Assembly (NCBI RefSeq): GCF_022179325.1
Contig: NZ_BPQQ01000056.1
Span: 1 to 57,023, forward strand
DNA: 57,023 bases
Source: Methylobacterium isbiliense
Lineage (GTDB): Bacteria; Pseudomonadota; Alphaproteobacteria; Rhizobiales; Beijerinckiaceae
Direction of reading: 5' to 3'
Within the stretch, counting starts at the first letter, position 1. Each line of letters begins with the position of its first letter. Under the pieces are notes generated by a model, which saw only the letters and a list, made by a program, of their open reading frames with translations, was not told the DNA's origin and did no database searches. Of the stretch, positions 17,065-25,550 are shown piece by piece. A program made the position numbers and the translations under genes.

Positions 17065-17436
17065 TCAGGCGCTCCCGGTGCCGGGCGGTTCCCCGCCCGT
17101 CTCGGCCAGGGACGTCTCGGCCAAGGACGTCTCGGCCAGGAGCCATGCCGCCGTGCCGGCCTCGGCGCCGACGGGCCAGTGCAGCACGATCGGCGTCTCG
17201 TAGGGGTGGCGGGCCTTGAGGGCGTGGCTCAAGGCCTCCGCCAGCCCCTCGCGGCTCTTGAGGATCGCCACCACCTCCTCCCCGCGCTCGACCGCGCCCT
17301 TCCAGGCGTAGACCGAGCGCATCCCGGGCAGGACGTTGACGCAGGCGGCGAGCCCCTCGCGCACCAGCGCCTCGCCGACCGCGAGCGCGGTCTCGGCGTC
17401 CGGAAAGGTCGTGTAGACGAGAAGCCCGCGCTCCAT
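17065..17436 (-). CDS. cutA: Divalent-cation tolerance protein CutA
   Basis: A 123-residue CutA1 protein, a small trimeric protein structurally like PII and linked by genetics to copper tolerance. Conserved features are LVYTTFPDAETA at the N terminus, EGLAACVNVLPGMRSVYAWKG (shown: CVNVLPGMRSVYAWKG), EEVVAILKS and HPYETPIVLHWP. The family usually ends soon after the last motif; here there is a tail of about 25 residues holding three near-identical pentapeptides (LAETS-LAETS-LAETG) encoded by a 15-bp tandem repeat. The start ATG at 17436 matches the family N terminus. Confidence 0.93.
   Translation of the reverse strand: MERGLLVYTTFPDAETALAVGEALVREGLAACVNVLPGMRSVYAWKGAVERGEEVVAILKSREGLAEALSHALKARHPYETPIVLHWPVGAEAGTAAWLLAETSLAETSLAETGGEPPGTGSA
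17099..17143. repeat. 15-bp tandem repeat inside the cutA 3' end
   Basis: Three copies of GTCTCGGCCAGGGAC with one or few changes (17099-17113, 17114-17128, 17129-17143). The unit is a multiple of three and keeps the reading frame, adding repeated pentapeptides to the CutA tail. Confidence 0.85.
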
Positions 17437-17516
17437 GCTATGCGTCTCCGGTGAGGGCGTCCGATCCCCCGACCTGGGGGACGGGGCGCTGCGGCGTCAA
17501 GCGGGGCAGGACGGGC

Positions 17517-18287
17517 ATGGCGCGGCGCTTCAACCGGATCGCCTTCATCGCGAGCCCCACCACCGACGCGCGCGAGGCCGCCGCCCTCCTGATGCAGCGC
17601 TACGACCACGTGCCGCCCGAGGAGGCGGACGTGGTGGTGGGTTTGGGCGGCGACGGCCTGATGCTGCAGGCCCTCCACCGCTTCATGGGGACGGCCAAGC
17701 CGATCTACGGCATGAACCGCGGCACGGTCGGCTTCCTGATGAACGAGTTCCACCTCGACGACCTGCCGGATCGCCTCGAACAGGCCCAGCGCAGCATCGT
17801 CCACCCGCTCCTGATGGTGGCCACCGACGTGCTCGGCCTCACCCACACCGCGCGGGCGGTGAACGAGGTCTACATGCTGCGCCAGACCCACCAGACCGCG
17901 AAGCTGAAAATCTCCATCGACGGGCAGGTCCGGCTGCCCGAACTCATCGCCGACGGGGTGCTGGCGGCGACCCCGGTCGGATCGACCGCCTACAATTTCT
18001 CGGTCGGCGGCCCGATCCTGCCGATCTCGGCCCAGCTCATCGCCCTCACCCCGATCTCGGCCTTCCGTCCCCGCCGCCAGGCGAGCGTGCTCCTGCCCAA
18101 CCACGCCCGCATCCGCATCGAGGTGAAGGACCCCGAGTTCCGCCCCGTCGCGGCGGTGGCCGACCACACCGAATTCCGCCGGGTCGCCCGGGTGGAGACC
18201 CAGCTCGACCGCTCGACCGACCTCGTGATGCTGCACGACCCCGGCCACAGCATGGACGAGCGCATCCTGCGCGAGCAGTTCGGCTGA
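17517..18287 (+). CDS. nadK: NAD kinase
   Basis: A 256-residue cytoplasmic NAD kinase, which phosphorylates NAD to NADP. The catalytic GGDG motif is at 44-47 (VVGLGGDGLML), followed by MNRGTVGFLMNE and the NAD-binding ATPVGSTAYNFSVGGPIL (shown: GSTAYNFSVGGPIL). The N terminus is short, as in other alphaproteobacterial NAD kinases. ATG at 17517 is chosen because RRFNRIAFIASPT is where family members begin; the upstream codons in the open frame are not conserved. It is divergent from cutA with 80 bp between starts. Confidence 0.94.
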   Translation: MARRFNRIAFIASPTTDAREAAALLMQRYDHVPPEEADVVVGLGGDGLMLQALHRFMGTAKPIYGMNRGTVGFLMNEFHLDDLPDRLEQAQRSIVHPLLMVATDVLGLTHTARAVNEVYMLRQTHQTAKLKISIDGQVRLPELIADGVLAATPVGSTAYNFSVGGPILPISAQLIALTPISAFRPRRQASVLLPNHARIRIEVKDPEFRPVAAVADHTEFRRVARVETQLDRSTDLVMLHDPGHSMDERILREQFG

Positions 18288-18557
18288 GGAGCGCCGTCCG
18301 GCCGCGCTGCGCCCGCGCCGCGGTCCCTTCGGGGCGCACGCGCCATGCATCGCGCGCTGTTCGACTGCCGGCCGCGCAGATCGGCCGCGCTCTCCGGCGG
18401 AGCGGGCAAAGTGCTGCGCGATCCCTCCGTCGGGGCTGTGATCCGGACTAAGCCATAAGCGATATGCCCTCCGGACGAGCGCTGTAGAATGTTGCTTAAA
18501 CAGATTTTAAATACCTAACTCTCTAGATTTAAAGCCAAATTCGGAGAATAAAAATCG

Positions 18558-18863
18558 ATGCCCGGTAATTTGAATCTTGCGGCGCTCGATGCAGGGATAG
18601 ATATCCATCCCCTCTCGGCTGAGCAGCAGGCGCAGGTCGCGATACTGATCGGTCAGGCCCTGGAGCACGTCTTGGCGTTTGCCTGCACGCATCATCAGGC
18701 CGACGACCCCGATCTGCTCGCCAAATTGCGCTGGGCGATATACAGGAAAGTCGACAAATGTCTTGAGGGAGGAAGGGAAGCCGACAACGTTCCTTGTGTC
18801 ATCGATCAAGCTTTCGAGATCATCGACGTGGCGATCGGGCGGGCGGCGAAGATGATCTCGTGA
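18558..18863 (+). CDS. Orphan hypothetical protein in an AT-richer patch
   Basis: A 101-residue soluble, mainly helical protein of unknown function (begins MPGNLNLAALDAGIDIHPL, contains LAFACTHHQADDPDLLAKLRW and ends IGRAAKMIS). GGAGA 12 bp before the ATG is a plausible ribosome binding site. The 120 bp in front and the gene itself have clearly lower GC and weaker third-position bias than the surroundings, suggesting recent acquisition. Two adjacent histidines and two cysteines are the only notable residues. No family recognised. Its closeness to the chemoreceptor gene may be chance, as 526 bp separate them. Confidence 0.55.
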   Translation: MPGNLNLAALDAGIDIHPLSAEQQAQVAILIGQALEHVLAFACTHHQADDPDLLAKLRWAIYRKVDKCLEGGREADNVPCVIDQAFEIIDVAIGRAAKMIS

Positions 18864-19389
18864 CGAGGGGGCGCGAGGACGCAGAAGGCCGCGGCCATCT
18901 GATGGAGCTCAGCCGCAGGACGTGTGTCGGCGCGGGCGACGCGACGGGCGATGATCGTGCCCGCGAGGCCGCAGGGGCAGCGTCGGTCAAGCGCAAGGGT
19001 GGAGCGCTCGGCTCGGGCCGGTGGGCATCCGCGGGGATCGCCGCGTCGGCGCTGTCTCGCGTGATGTCGCACCTGCGGGTGCGGGCCGCGCAGGGTGCGG
19101 GCGCCGCCTCCGGCTCGAGATGAACCCCAGCGGGCTCTTCAGGATCTGCCGTGGATCAGGTCGTTTGATCAATGACCCAGGGTACATCATGCCATCCGCG
19201 GCACGCCCGGGGTGCGGGGATGCGTTTACGATCAGGAATCGCTCAGTCGATACCCCGGCGATCTCATTTGCTAAAAGTTAGGATTATGCCGCCACTTTTA
19301 CCTCCGAGCGGTGGCGCGGTGATGCCGTGTGCGCGACTCCGGACGTCATTTGGACGGGTGCGTGGCGGCAGGCCCGTCGGGGGCAGATC
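18864..19389. other. Long intergenic region before the chemoreceptor gene
   Basis: 526 bp with no gene I can support. A plus-strand open frame at 18794-19123 has arginine/alanine-rich low-information translation and no ribosome binding site, so it is treated as spurious. The last 200 bp are less GC-rich and probably contain the chemoreceptor promoter. Confidence 0.5.
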
Positions 19390-20871
19390 ATGTTCGGTCC
19401 ATTCATCAAGGCTGCCTCCGAGGCGGATGCCAAGCTCGCGGCTCTGGACAGGTCGCAGGCCATCATCGAGTTCGACGTGTCGGGGACGATCCTCACGGCC
19501 AACCGGAACTTCCTCGACGCCGTCGGATACACGCTGCCGGAGATACAGGGCCGCCACCACAGCCTGTTCGTCGAGCCGTCGTACAAGGACAGCGGGGACT
19601 ACGCGGAGTTCTGGGCCTCGCTCGCGCGCGGCCAGCATCAATCCGCGCAGTACAGGCGGCTCGGGAAGGGCGACCGGGAGATCTGGATCGAAGCCTCCTA
19701 CAACCCGATCCTCGATCGCGCCGGCCGGCCCTACAAGGTCGTGAAGGTCGCCACCGACATCACGCGGCAGAAGCGGGAGGATGCCGACCGCGCGGGCCAG
19801 ATCGCGGCGCTCTGGAAGGCGCAGGCGGTGATCGCCTTCGACCTCGACGGCACGGTGCTCGACGCCAACGACATCTTCCTCGCCGCCGTCGGCTACGCGC
19901 GGTCCGAGATCGTCGGGCGGCACCACAGCCTGTTCGTGGATCCCGCCCAGCAGGCCAGCCCCGATTACGCCGCCTTCTGGGAGCGGCTGCGGCGGGGCGA
20001 GTTCCAGGCCGGGCAGTTCCGCCGCCTGGGCAAGGGCGGCCGGGAGATCTGGATCGAGGCCACCTACAATCCGATCCTCGATGCGAGCGGCCGGCCCTAC
20101 AAGGTCGTGAAGTTCGCCACAGACATCACCGCCCAGGTCGCCCTCCTGGCGAACCTCGAGCGGCTGATCGAGCAGAATTTCGGCGAGATCGACGGCGCGA
20201 TCCTGCGCTCGACCGACGAGGCGGGCCGGGCGGCGCGGGCGGCGGGCGGCACCGCCGGCAACGTGCAGACGATGGCGGCCGCGTCCGAGGAGCTGGCGGC
20301 CTCGGTGGCCGAGATCTCGGAGAGCATGAGCAAGGCCCGGGCCGTGACCGATCAGGCGAACGGGCAGGTGCGCACCGCCGGCGCGCACACGCAGCACCTC
20401 TCCCGCGCGGCCGATGCGATGGGCAGCATCGTCGGCCTGATCCAGACCATCGCCGGCCAGATCAACCTGCTGGCGCTCAACGCGACGATCGAGGCGGCGC
20501 GGGCCGGCGAGGCGGGCCGCGGCTTCGCCGTGGTGGCGAGCGAGGTGAAGCAGCTCGCCAACCAAGCCTCGCGCGCCACCGAGCAGATCTCGTCCGAGAT
20601 CACCGGCCTGCAGGCGGTCTCCCAGGAGGTCGTGGGCGCGCTCGATGCGATTCAGGGCTCGGTCGGAACCATGCTCCAGTACGTCACCAGCACGGCCGCC
20701 GCCGTGGAGGAGCAGAGCGCCGTCACGCGCGACATGTCGGTGAGCATGCAGGAGGCGGCCGGCGCGGTCGCGGCCATCGCCGAGAACGTCCAGGCGATCT
20801 CGCGCGCCGTGACGGACGTCTCGGACGCGGTGACGGCGACCAAGCAGGCGGCCCGCATCCTCGCCCGCTGA
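19390..20871 (+). CDS. Soluble methyl-accepting chemotaxis protein with tandem PAS domains
   Basis: A 493-residue chemoreceptor with no membrane segment and no HAMP domain. Two PAS domains (about 10-125 and 130-245) are very alike: both contain [21 protein letters not shown] and GRPYKVVK, indicating recent duplication. The signalling domain follows, with the conserved tip [26 protein letters not shown] at about 354-382 (shown: [19 protein letters not shown]), which contacts CheA and CheW. No CheR-binding pentapeptide is seen at the end (AARILAR). This layout matches cytoplasmic energy or redox sensors such as Aer-like and BdlA-like proteins. ATG at 19390 opens MFGPFIKAA; upstream residues in the frame are not conserved. 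Confidence 0.92.
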   Translation: MFGPFIKAASEADAKLAALDRSQAIIEFDVSGTILTANRNFLDAVGYTLPEIQGRHHSLFVEPSYKDSGDYAEFWASLARGQHQSAQYRRLGKGDREIWIEASYNPILDRAGRPYKVVKVATDITRQKREDADRAGQIAALWKAQAVIAFDLDGTVLDANDIFLAAVGYARSEIVGRHHSLFVDPAQQASPDYAAFWERLRRGEFQAGQFRRLGKGGREIWIEATYNPILDASGRPYKVVKFATDITAQVALLANLERLIEQNFGEIDGAILRSTDEAGRAARAAGGTAGNVQTMAAASEELAASVAEISESMSKARAVTDQANGQVRTAGAHTQHLSRAADAMGSIVGLIQTIAGQINLLALNATIEAARAGEAGRGFAVVASEVKQLANQASRATEQISSEITGLQAVSQEVVGALDAIQGSVGTMLQYVTSTAAAVEEQSAVTRDMSVSMQEAAGAVAAIAENVQAISRAVTDVSDAVTATKQAARILAR

Positions 20872-20908
20872 GGACCCCGCGCGCTGCGGCGAGGCCCGGG
20901 CGGCCGGT

Positions 20909-21529
20909 TCAGCGCCCGTAGGCCCGCACGAAAGCCTCGACGTGCTCGGCCCGGAACCGGTCGAGGTCGAGGGGGCGGACCGTCGTCCCGCCGAGCCGGT
21001 CCTGATGCAGGTGGGCGAGCAGCAGGGGAGCGGCCAGCGCCAGCGCGGCGGCGCGCGGGTCGGCGTCCCGCATCTCCCCGGCCGCGATATGGGCCCGGAA
21101 GCGGTCCTCCAGCGCCTGAACCAGCGGTTCGAGCGTGTGCGCGAGGTAGGCGGGACCCGACCGGGGATGACCCAGCCCTTCGCTCAGGCCCAGGGCGTGC
21201 AGCTCCCTCACGACCGGCTGCGACAGCCCGAGCGCCAGATAGGCGGCCGCGTCGCCCACCGACGCGGCGAAGGGGCCGGACGGCTGCCGCAGGACGGCGA
21301 GATGCTCCGTGCCCTGGGCGCCGTGCAGTTCCAGGACGGCCGCGACGAGGCCGTCGCGGTCGCCGAAATAGTGGCGCAGCGTCGCCACGCTGACCCCCGC
21401 CGCCTTGGCGAGGTCGGCGAGGGACGGCTGCGCCCCTCCGGCATTGCCGAGGCGCTCGCGCAGGCGCACGGCCAGCGCGAGGCGCTGCTCCTCGTAGTCG
21501 CGGTTCCGGGCGCCGCGGGACCGGGTCAC
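20909..21529 (-). CDS. TetR/AcrR family transcriptional regulator
   Basis: A 206-residue repressor-type protein. The N-terminal helix-turn-helix is seen at about 35-60: SLADLAKAAGVSVATLRHYFGDRDGLV (shown: AAGVSVATLRHYFGDRDGL), the standard TetR recognition region. The rest is helical and alanine/leucine-rich, as expected for the ligand and dimer domain; its ligand is unknown. GTG start at 21529. It is divergent from the TspO-like gene with a 65-bp AT-rich gap, so it probably controls that gene and itself. Confidence 0.87.
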   Translation of the reverse strand: MTRSRGARNRDYEEQRLALAVRLRERLGNAGGAQPSLADLAKAAGVSVATLRHYFGDRDGLVAAVLELHGAQGTEHLAVLRQPSGPFAASVGDAAAYLALGLSQPVVRELHALGLSEGLGHPRSGPAYLAHTLEPLVQALEDRFRAHIAAGEMRDADPRAAALALAAPLLLAHLHQDRLGGTTVRPLDLDRFRAEHVEAFVRAYGR

Positions 21530-21549
21530 GCGCTTGCCTCCCTGCCTCG

Positions 21550-21576
21550 TCTTATTTTATACGGATCAGACTAAGA
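21550..21576. promoter_or_regulatory. Candidate TetR operator in the divergent promoter
   Basis: TCTTA (21550-21554) and TAAGA (21572-21576) form an inverted pair around an AT-rich core with TTTTATAC, inside the 65-bp gap between tetR and the TspO-like gene. The ribosome binding site GGAGG of the TspO-like gene follows at 21580-21584. The arms are only 5 bp, so this is a candidate only. Confidence 0.35.
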
Positions 21577-21594
21577 TATGGAGGTGCCACCGTC

Positions 21595-22398
21595 ATGTCC
21601 CTGATCCGTCGCATCGCCAACCTCGCTGCCGCCCTCGCGCAAGCCGCCGTTCCGGCGCTCGGCTACGCGGGTCTCCTCGGGCGGACCGTGGACGCGCCCT
21701 ACCAAGTGATCAAGACGCCCGTCGTCCCGGCCGGCTATACCTTCGCCATCTGGAGCGCGATCTTCCTGTTCTGCCTCGTCTACGCCGTCGAGCAGGCCAG
21801 GCCGTCGCGGGCGGCCGATCCCGTGTTCCGCCGCATCGGCTGGCTCACGGCCGCCGCCTTCGCGGCCAACGCCGTCTGGAGCGTCCTGGCGCAGCTCCAG
21901 TTTCCCCTGGTCCTCACCGGCCTCGTCTTCCTCGTCACCTTCGTCACCATGCTGGCGGCCGCCCTCCGCGTGTTCGGCGGCGAGCCGGCGCTGCAGGGGG
22001 CCGACCGCTGGACGGTCGGAGGCGGCATCGGCATGCTGGCGGCCTGGGTCACGGTCGCGATCTTCGCCAACTGGTCGGTCGTTCTGGCGGAGTGGAACCT
22101 CGCCGACCGTCCGACCCGCACGCTGCAGGCGCTCGCCTTCCTGGCCGGTGCCGGCCTGACGGCGGCGGTGATGATCCGGCTCACCCGCGGGGCCCTGCCG
22201 TATGCCCTGACCATCAGCTGGGCGCTGGTGGGCGTGGTGGTGGGCAATCTCGAACGCGGCGACCCGGCGGTCGCGGCGGCCGCGGCCCTGCTCCTCGCCG
22301 CGCTGGGCGTGCTGACGTCGGTTCGCATCCGGGACAATGCCGAGCCGGCAGGCCGTCCCGGCGGCGCGGCCCAGGCGAATCCGGCCGGGATGAGCTGA
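21595..22398 (+). CDS. TspO/MBR-related membrane protein
   Basis: A 267-residue multi-pass membrane protein. The segment TPVVPAGYTFAIWSAIFLFC near the N terminus (shown: PAGYTFAIWSAIFLF) and later ANAVWSVLAQLQFP and VAIFANWSVVLAEWN resemble tryptophan-rich sensory protein (TspO) motifs, though the protein is longer than classic TspO (about 160 residues) and has more helices. TspO proteins bind porphyrins and cholesterol-like molecules. Strong GGAGG and ATG at 21595. Control by the divergent TetR protein is likely. Assignment to the family rests on motif likeness only. Confidence 0.65.
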   Translation: MSLIRRIANLAAALAQAAVPALGYAGLLGRTVDAPYQVIKTPVVPAGYTFAIWSAIFLFCLVYAVEQARPSRAADPVFRRIGWLTAAAFAANAVWSVLAQLQFPLVLTGLVFLVTFVTMLAAALRVFGGEPALQGADRWTVGGGIGMLAAWVTVAIFANWSVVLAEWNLADRPTRTLQALAFLAGAGLTAAVMIRLTRGALPYALTISWALVGVVVGNLERGDPAVAAAAALLLAALGVLTSVRIRDNAEPAGRPGGAAQANPAGMS

Positions 22399-22444
22399 TG
22401 CGAGGCGGCGCCGGAGACGGAGGGCGGCCGGCCCGCGCCGCGGC

Positions 22445-23665
22445 TCACGCGGCGATCCGGATCCGGTCCTGGCGGTAGCTCTCGATCAGGGCGGCCGGGA
22501 TGGACTCGAGCACCGCCGCCACCGCGGCCTCGTCCGCCAGCGTGCGGGCGACGAGGCGGGCCTCGTCGCGGGCGGCCTCGGCCTCGAAGCGGTTGAGCAG
22601 GGCGACGATGGCGTGGCTCTCGGCGAAGGGCAGGCCGGCGCAGGCGGTGGCGGCCCGCTCGATCATCCGGCGCGACAGGGCCGGGCCGGCCTCGGCCGCG
22701 AGCCCGTCCGCCTCCTCGCGCCACGCGCTCATCGCCGCCGCGAAGGCGGGTTCGAGCGCCGCCGGCAGGCCGGCGCGGCGGTAGAGGGCCGGGAAGCCCT
22801 GGCCGCGCCCGTCGTGCAGGAGCGCGGCCACCCGCTCGCCGGGCAACCCGCTCAGATCCGCGAAGGCCGTCTCCGTGAAGGCCATCTGCCGCGACAGCAT
22901 GGCCCGCAGGATCAGCCCGGCGGTGAGCTGCCCGTGCCGGCGCAGATACGCGACGAGGCGCCGCCGCTCCTCCTGGGCCGCGCCCTCGGCGAGGCCGAGC
23001 GTGGTGCGCTCGCGCGCCTCGCGGGCCACCCGCTCGCCGCGCTCCGCGCTGAGCCAGCCGCAGCCGACCACGAAGGCCGAGAGCGAGCGGGCGAGTTCGG
23101 CCGTCACCGCCTGGCGCACGTCGAGCGGCAGGTCCGGCCGCGCCAGCAGCGCCTCCCGGAGGGCGCCGTCGCCGCCGTGGCGCTCGACCATGCGCATCAG
23201 GCTCCCTAGCGTGATCGCGGCGCCCGGATTCGCCGCGAGCGCCCGCAGGGCCGCCGGGCCGGCGATCTCCGCGAGCGCGCCGCAGACCATCGGCGACAGG
23301 CTCGGCCGGCCCGCGACGGCGAGCCGGGCCGGCTCCTCGCCGATCGCCGCGCAATCCACGAGGTCGGCATCCGAGAGGACGGGGGAGCGCGCCAGCACCA
23401 GGGCGGCGATCTCCGGCACGTCCTGGGCGAGCGCCACCACCACCGGGCGGGGGGCGCCGGCGGCGTTGGCGAAGGCCTCCGCCAGGGCGCGGCGCACCAG
23501 CGGCGAGGCATCGTCGAGGAGCGCCGTCACGGCGGTCTTGGCCTCCCAGCGCGCCTCCGGGTCGAGGCCGCCATACAGGTAGGCCCGGGCCAGCGCCGAG
23601 GCGGCCTCCGCCCGCCGGCCGGCGGAGTCGTGCTGCGTCCAGAGCAGGAACTGGCGGATCGTCAT
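22445..23665 (-). CDS. DUF2336 domain-containing protein
   Basis: A 406-residue cytoplasmic protein of the alphaproteobacterial DUF2336 family, built from HEAT-like helical repeats (for example LLDDASPLVRRALAEAFANA, SPVLSDADLVDCAAIG, ILRAMLSRQMAFTETAFADLSGLP; the first shown in part). The family is of unknown function and often appears near cell-envelope or regulatory genes. ATG at 23665 starts MTIRQFLLW; a longer frame to 23953 is mostly proline and arginine and is the shadow of the neighbouring gene. It begins 28 bp after the lytic transglycosylase gene on the same strand, so the two probably form one transcript. Confidence 0.85.
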   Translation of the reverse strand: MTIRQFLLWTQHDSAGRRAEAASALARAYLYGGLDPEARWEAKTAVTALLDDASPLVRRALAEAFANAAGAPRPVVVALAQDVPEIAALVLARSPVLSDADLVDCAAIGEEPARLAVAGRPSLSPMVCGALAEIAGPAALRALAANPGAAITLGSLMRMVERHGGDGALREALLARPDLPLDVRQAVTAELARSLSAFVVGCGWLSAERGERVAREARERTTLGLAEGAAQEERRRLVAYLRRHGQLTAGLILRAMLSRQMAFTETAFADLSGLPGERVAALLHDGRGQGFPALYRRAGLPAALEPAFAAAMSAWREEADGLAAEAGPALSRRMIERAATACAGLPFAESHAIVALLNRFEAEAARDEARLVARTLADEAAVAAVLESIPAALIESYRQDRIRIAA

Positions 23666-23693
23666 CGGCGCGGGTCCGGGGCTGCGGGAGGCA

Positions 23694-24716
23694 TCAGGGG
23701 CGTCCCGCGCGGGCGAGGGCGGGCGACGGAAGCCCGCCGAATTCGGGCGGGCGGGCGGGCGGGAGCGGCGCGCCGACGAGCGGCGCGGCGGTCTCGGAGG
23801 CTGCAGGCTTGGGCGCCGCGGCGGTCGCGGCCGTCCCCTCGCCTCCGGCGGACCCGTCCGAGCGCGGGAAGTAGCTCGGCGCGGCGGCGGTCTCGGGGCT
23901 GCGGGTCTGCCACAGCCGCGCCACCCCCTCCGAGACCGGGCCGCGGCGGGCATCGGTCTGGAACAGGGAGCGCAGGCCCGTCCCGGCCTCCGGCGCGAAG
24001 GCGGTGGGGGCCTCGGCGGCCGGCGACCCGGCCGCGACGGCGGACAACCCGGCCGCGGCGGCGGGCGGCGGGCCGGACTGGCTGGCCGAGAGATGCGCGT
24101 AGAGGTCGGCCGCGCCGCGGGGCCGGCCGGCCTTGTCGTAGAACAGGCTGCGGTTCGCGGCCGCCGCCTCGGGAAGATCGGCGGCGGCCGGCCGCGCGGG
24201 CGTGAACTGCGCCGCGCGGATCAGCGCCGCGGCGCCCCGCGCGCCGAGCACATGGGCGGCGTAGAGGTCGCCGCGCGTCGGCTCGCGCCCGAGTTCGGCA
24301 CTGAGCGCGTCGCGGTTGCGCCGCGTGAGCGCGCCCGCCATCGCCGCGGAGGTCTCGGGGTCACGGCGCAGGTCGAGGATCGCCTGCCGGGCCGACGGGT
24401 CGCTCACCGTGTAGCCGCCCTGGGGCTTGGCGGTGATCGCCTCCGCGTAGGCGCCCAGGCCCAGCGACGGCCCGTCCTGCTTGAGGATGCCGAGCCAGGT
24501 CTGCTCGATGAACTGAAACAGGCCGGTCGCCGAGGAGGTCGCCGCCTTGGCGCCCGGGTCGAGGCTCGACTCGCGCCGGGCGGTGGCGAGCAGGTAGTCG
24601 AAGCCGGTGCCGGTCTTCTCCGCCCCCTGGCGGATCGCCTCCACCACCGGGCTCGCGGCGGCCGTCGGGCTGCGAGTCGCGTCGCGGGGGGCGGGGGAGG
24701 TCGTGAAGAGGAACAT
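23694..24716 (-). CDS. Lytic transglycosylase-domain protein
   Basis: A 340-residue protein with an SLT-type lysozyme-like domain at about 20-180. The catalytic glutamate is E49 in ATARRESSLDPGA, followed by SSATGLFQFIEQTWL (61-75), the usual second motif. The second half is a proline/alanine-rich, poorly conserved tail ending PPEFGGLPSPAL. No clear signal peptide is seen in MFLFTTSPAP, so export would need another route; some alphaproteobacterial relatives work with flagellar or secretion machines. It leads a two-gene unit with the DUF2336 protein. Cutting of peptidoglycan glycan strands is the expected activity. Confidence 0.82.
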   Translation of the reverse strand: MFLFTTSPAPRDATRSPTAAASPVVEAIRQGAEKTGTGFDYLLATARRESSLDPGAKAATSSATGLFQFIEQTWLGILKQDGPSLGLGAYAEAITAKPQGGYTVSDPSARQAILDLRRDPETSAAMAGALTRRNRDALSAELGREPTRGDLYAAHVLGARGAAALIRAAQFTPARPAAADLPEAAAANRSLFYDKAGRPRGAADLYAHLSASQSGPPPAAAAGLSAVAAGSPAAEAPTAFAPEAGTGLRSLFQTDARRGPVSEGVARLWQTRSPETAAAPSYFPRSDGSAGGEGTAATAAAPKPAASETAAPLVGAPLPPARPPEFGGLPSPALARAGRP

Positions 24717-24806
24717 GGTGACCCGGGGACCGGCTGCGCGACGCGCGCGCCGGATGTCCTGGGGTCACGATGCGGGGATCATGGTAAAGGAAGCCTGAAG
24801 TCGAAT

Positions 24807-24829
24807 GGCGCGCGATCGTCCCGCGCGCC
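24807..24829. terminator. GC-rich hairpin downstream of the flavin reductase gene
   Basis: GGCGCGCG (24807-24814) and CGCGCGCC (24822-24829) make a perfect 8-bp stem with a 7-nt loop. It lies between the end of the flavin reductase gene (24882) and the start of the transglycosylase gene. No T-run follows on either strand, so its role as a terminator is only probable. Confidence 0.35.
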
Positions 24830-24881
24830 AGCGCCGGGTCCGCCCGGCCGCCAAGGTCCGGCCGCAAGCAGGCCCGGCCGC

Positions 24882-25508
24882 TCAGCCGCGCGGCGTGTCG
24901 CCCCCGCCCGCCGGCCGGCGCATCTCGAAGCGCGCCTGCGCGTCCACCGCGAAGTAGTCGAAGTAGCCGCCGCGCATCAGCGGCCGCATGGCGCCGGTGT
25001 CGACGCGCCCCTCCGGCGTCACGAAGCGGTCGTCGATGTAGATCGAGACCACTTGGCCCACGACCATGAAGTAGGTCGCCTCCCCCCCGCCGAGCGGCAC
25101 GAGCGGGATGGTCTGGAGCCAGCGGCACTCGATGGCGGCGGGCGATTCCGCCACCCGGGGCGGGCGCACCTTGCGCGAGGGCGCGGGCGTGAGGCCCGCG
25201 ACGGCGAACTCGCTCTCGCCCCGCGGCAGCGGCGCGGAGGTGGCGTTCATCGCGTCCTTCAGGTCGAGGCTCGCGAAGCTGCACACGAACTCGCCCCCCT
25301 CCTCCGCGAAGGCGAGCGCGTCCTTGCGCCCGAGGGAGGAGAACATCACCATCTCGGGATTGTCGGCGACGCCGTTGAAGAACGAGTAGGGCGAGAGGTT
25401 GAGCCGCCCCTGCGCGTCGAGCGCGCTGATCCAGCCGATCGGCCGCGGCGCCACCAGCGCCTTGAACGGGTTGTGCGGCAGCGTGCGGGTCTCGGGATCG
25501 TAGTGCAT
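24882..25508 (-). CDS. Flavin reductase family protein
   Basis: A 208-residue FMN-binding split-barrel protein of the flavin reductase-like family. Motifs include ALVAPRPIGWISALDAQGR (shown: APRPIGWISALDAQG), NLSPYSFFNGVADNPEMVMFSS (shown: LSPYSFFNGVADNP) and the later YFMVVGQVVSIYIDD. Members bind FMN and either reduce flavin for a partner oxygenase or act as oxidoreductases of unknown substrate. AAGGAG precedes the ATG at 25508 by 6 bp. The nitroreductase gene lies 42 bp upstream on the same strand, and the two flavoproteins are probably co-transcribed. Confidence 0.88.
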   Translation of the reverse strand: MHYDPETRTLPHNPFKALVAPRPIGWISALDAQGRLNLSPYSFFNGVADNPEMVMFSSLGRKDALAFAEEGGEFVCSFASLDLKDAMNATSAPLPRGESEFAVAGLTPAPSRKVRPPRVAESPAAIECRWLQTIPLVPLGGGEATYFMVVGQVVSIYIDDRFVTPEGRVDTGAMRPLMRGGYFDYFAVDAQARFEMRRPAGGGDTPRG

Positions 25509-25550
25509 GCGGGCTCCTTGGGGCAGCCTATCACGTCGGGCGCGCGGCCG

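Noticed and set aside
18794-19123. Possible 109-residue gene after the orphan gene
   Set aside because: It overlaps the orphan gene, has no ribosome binding site, and its arginine/glycine/alanine-rich translation resembles non-coding GC-rich sequence.
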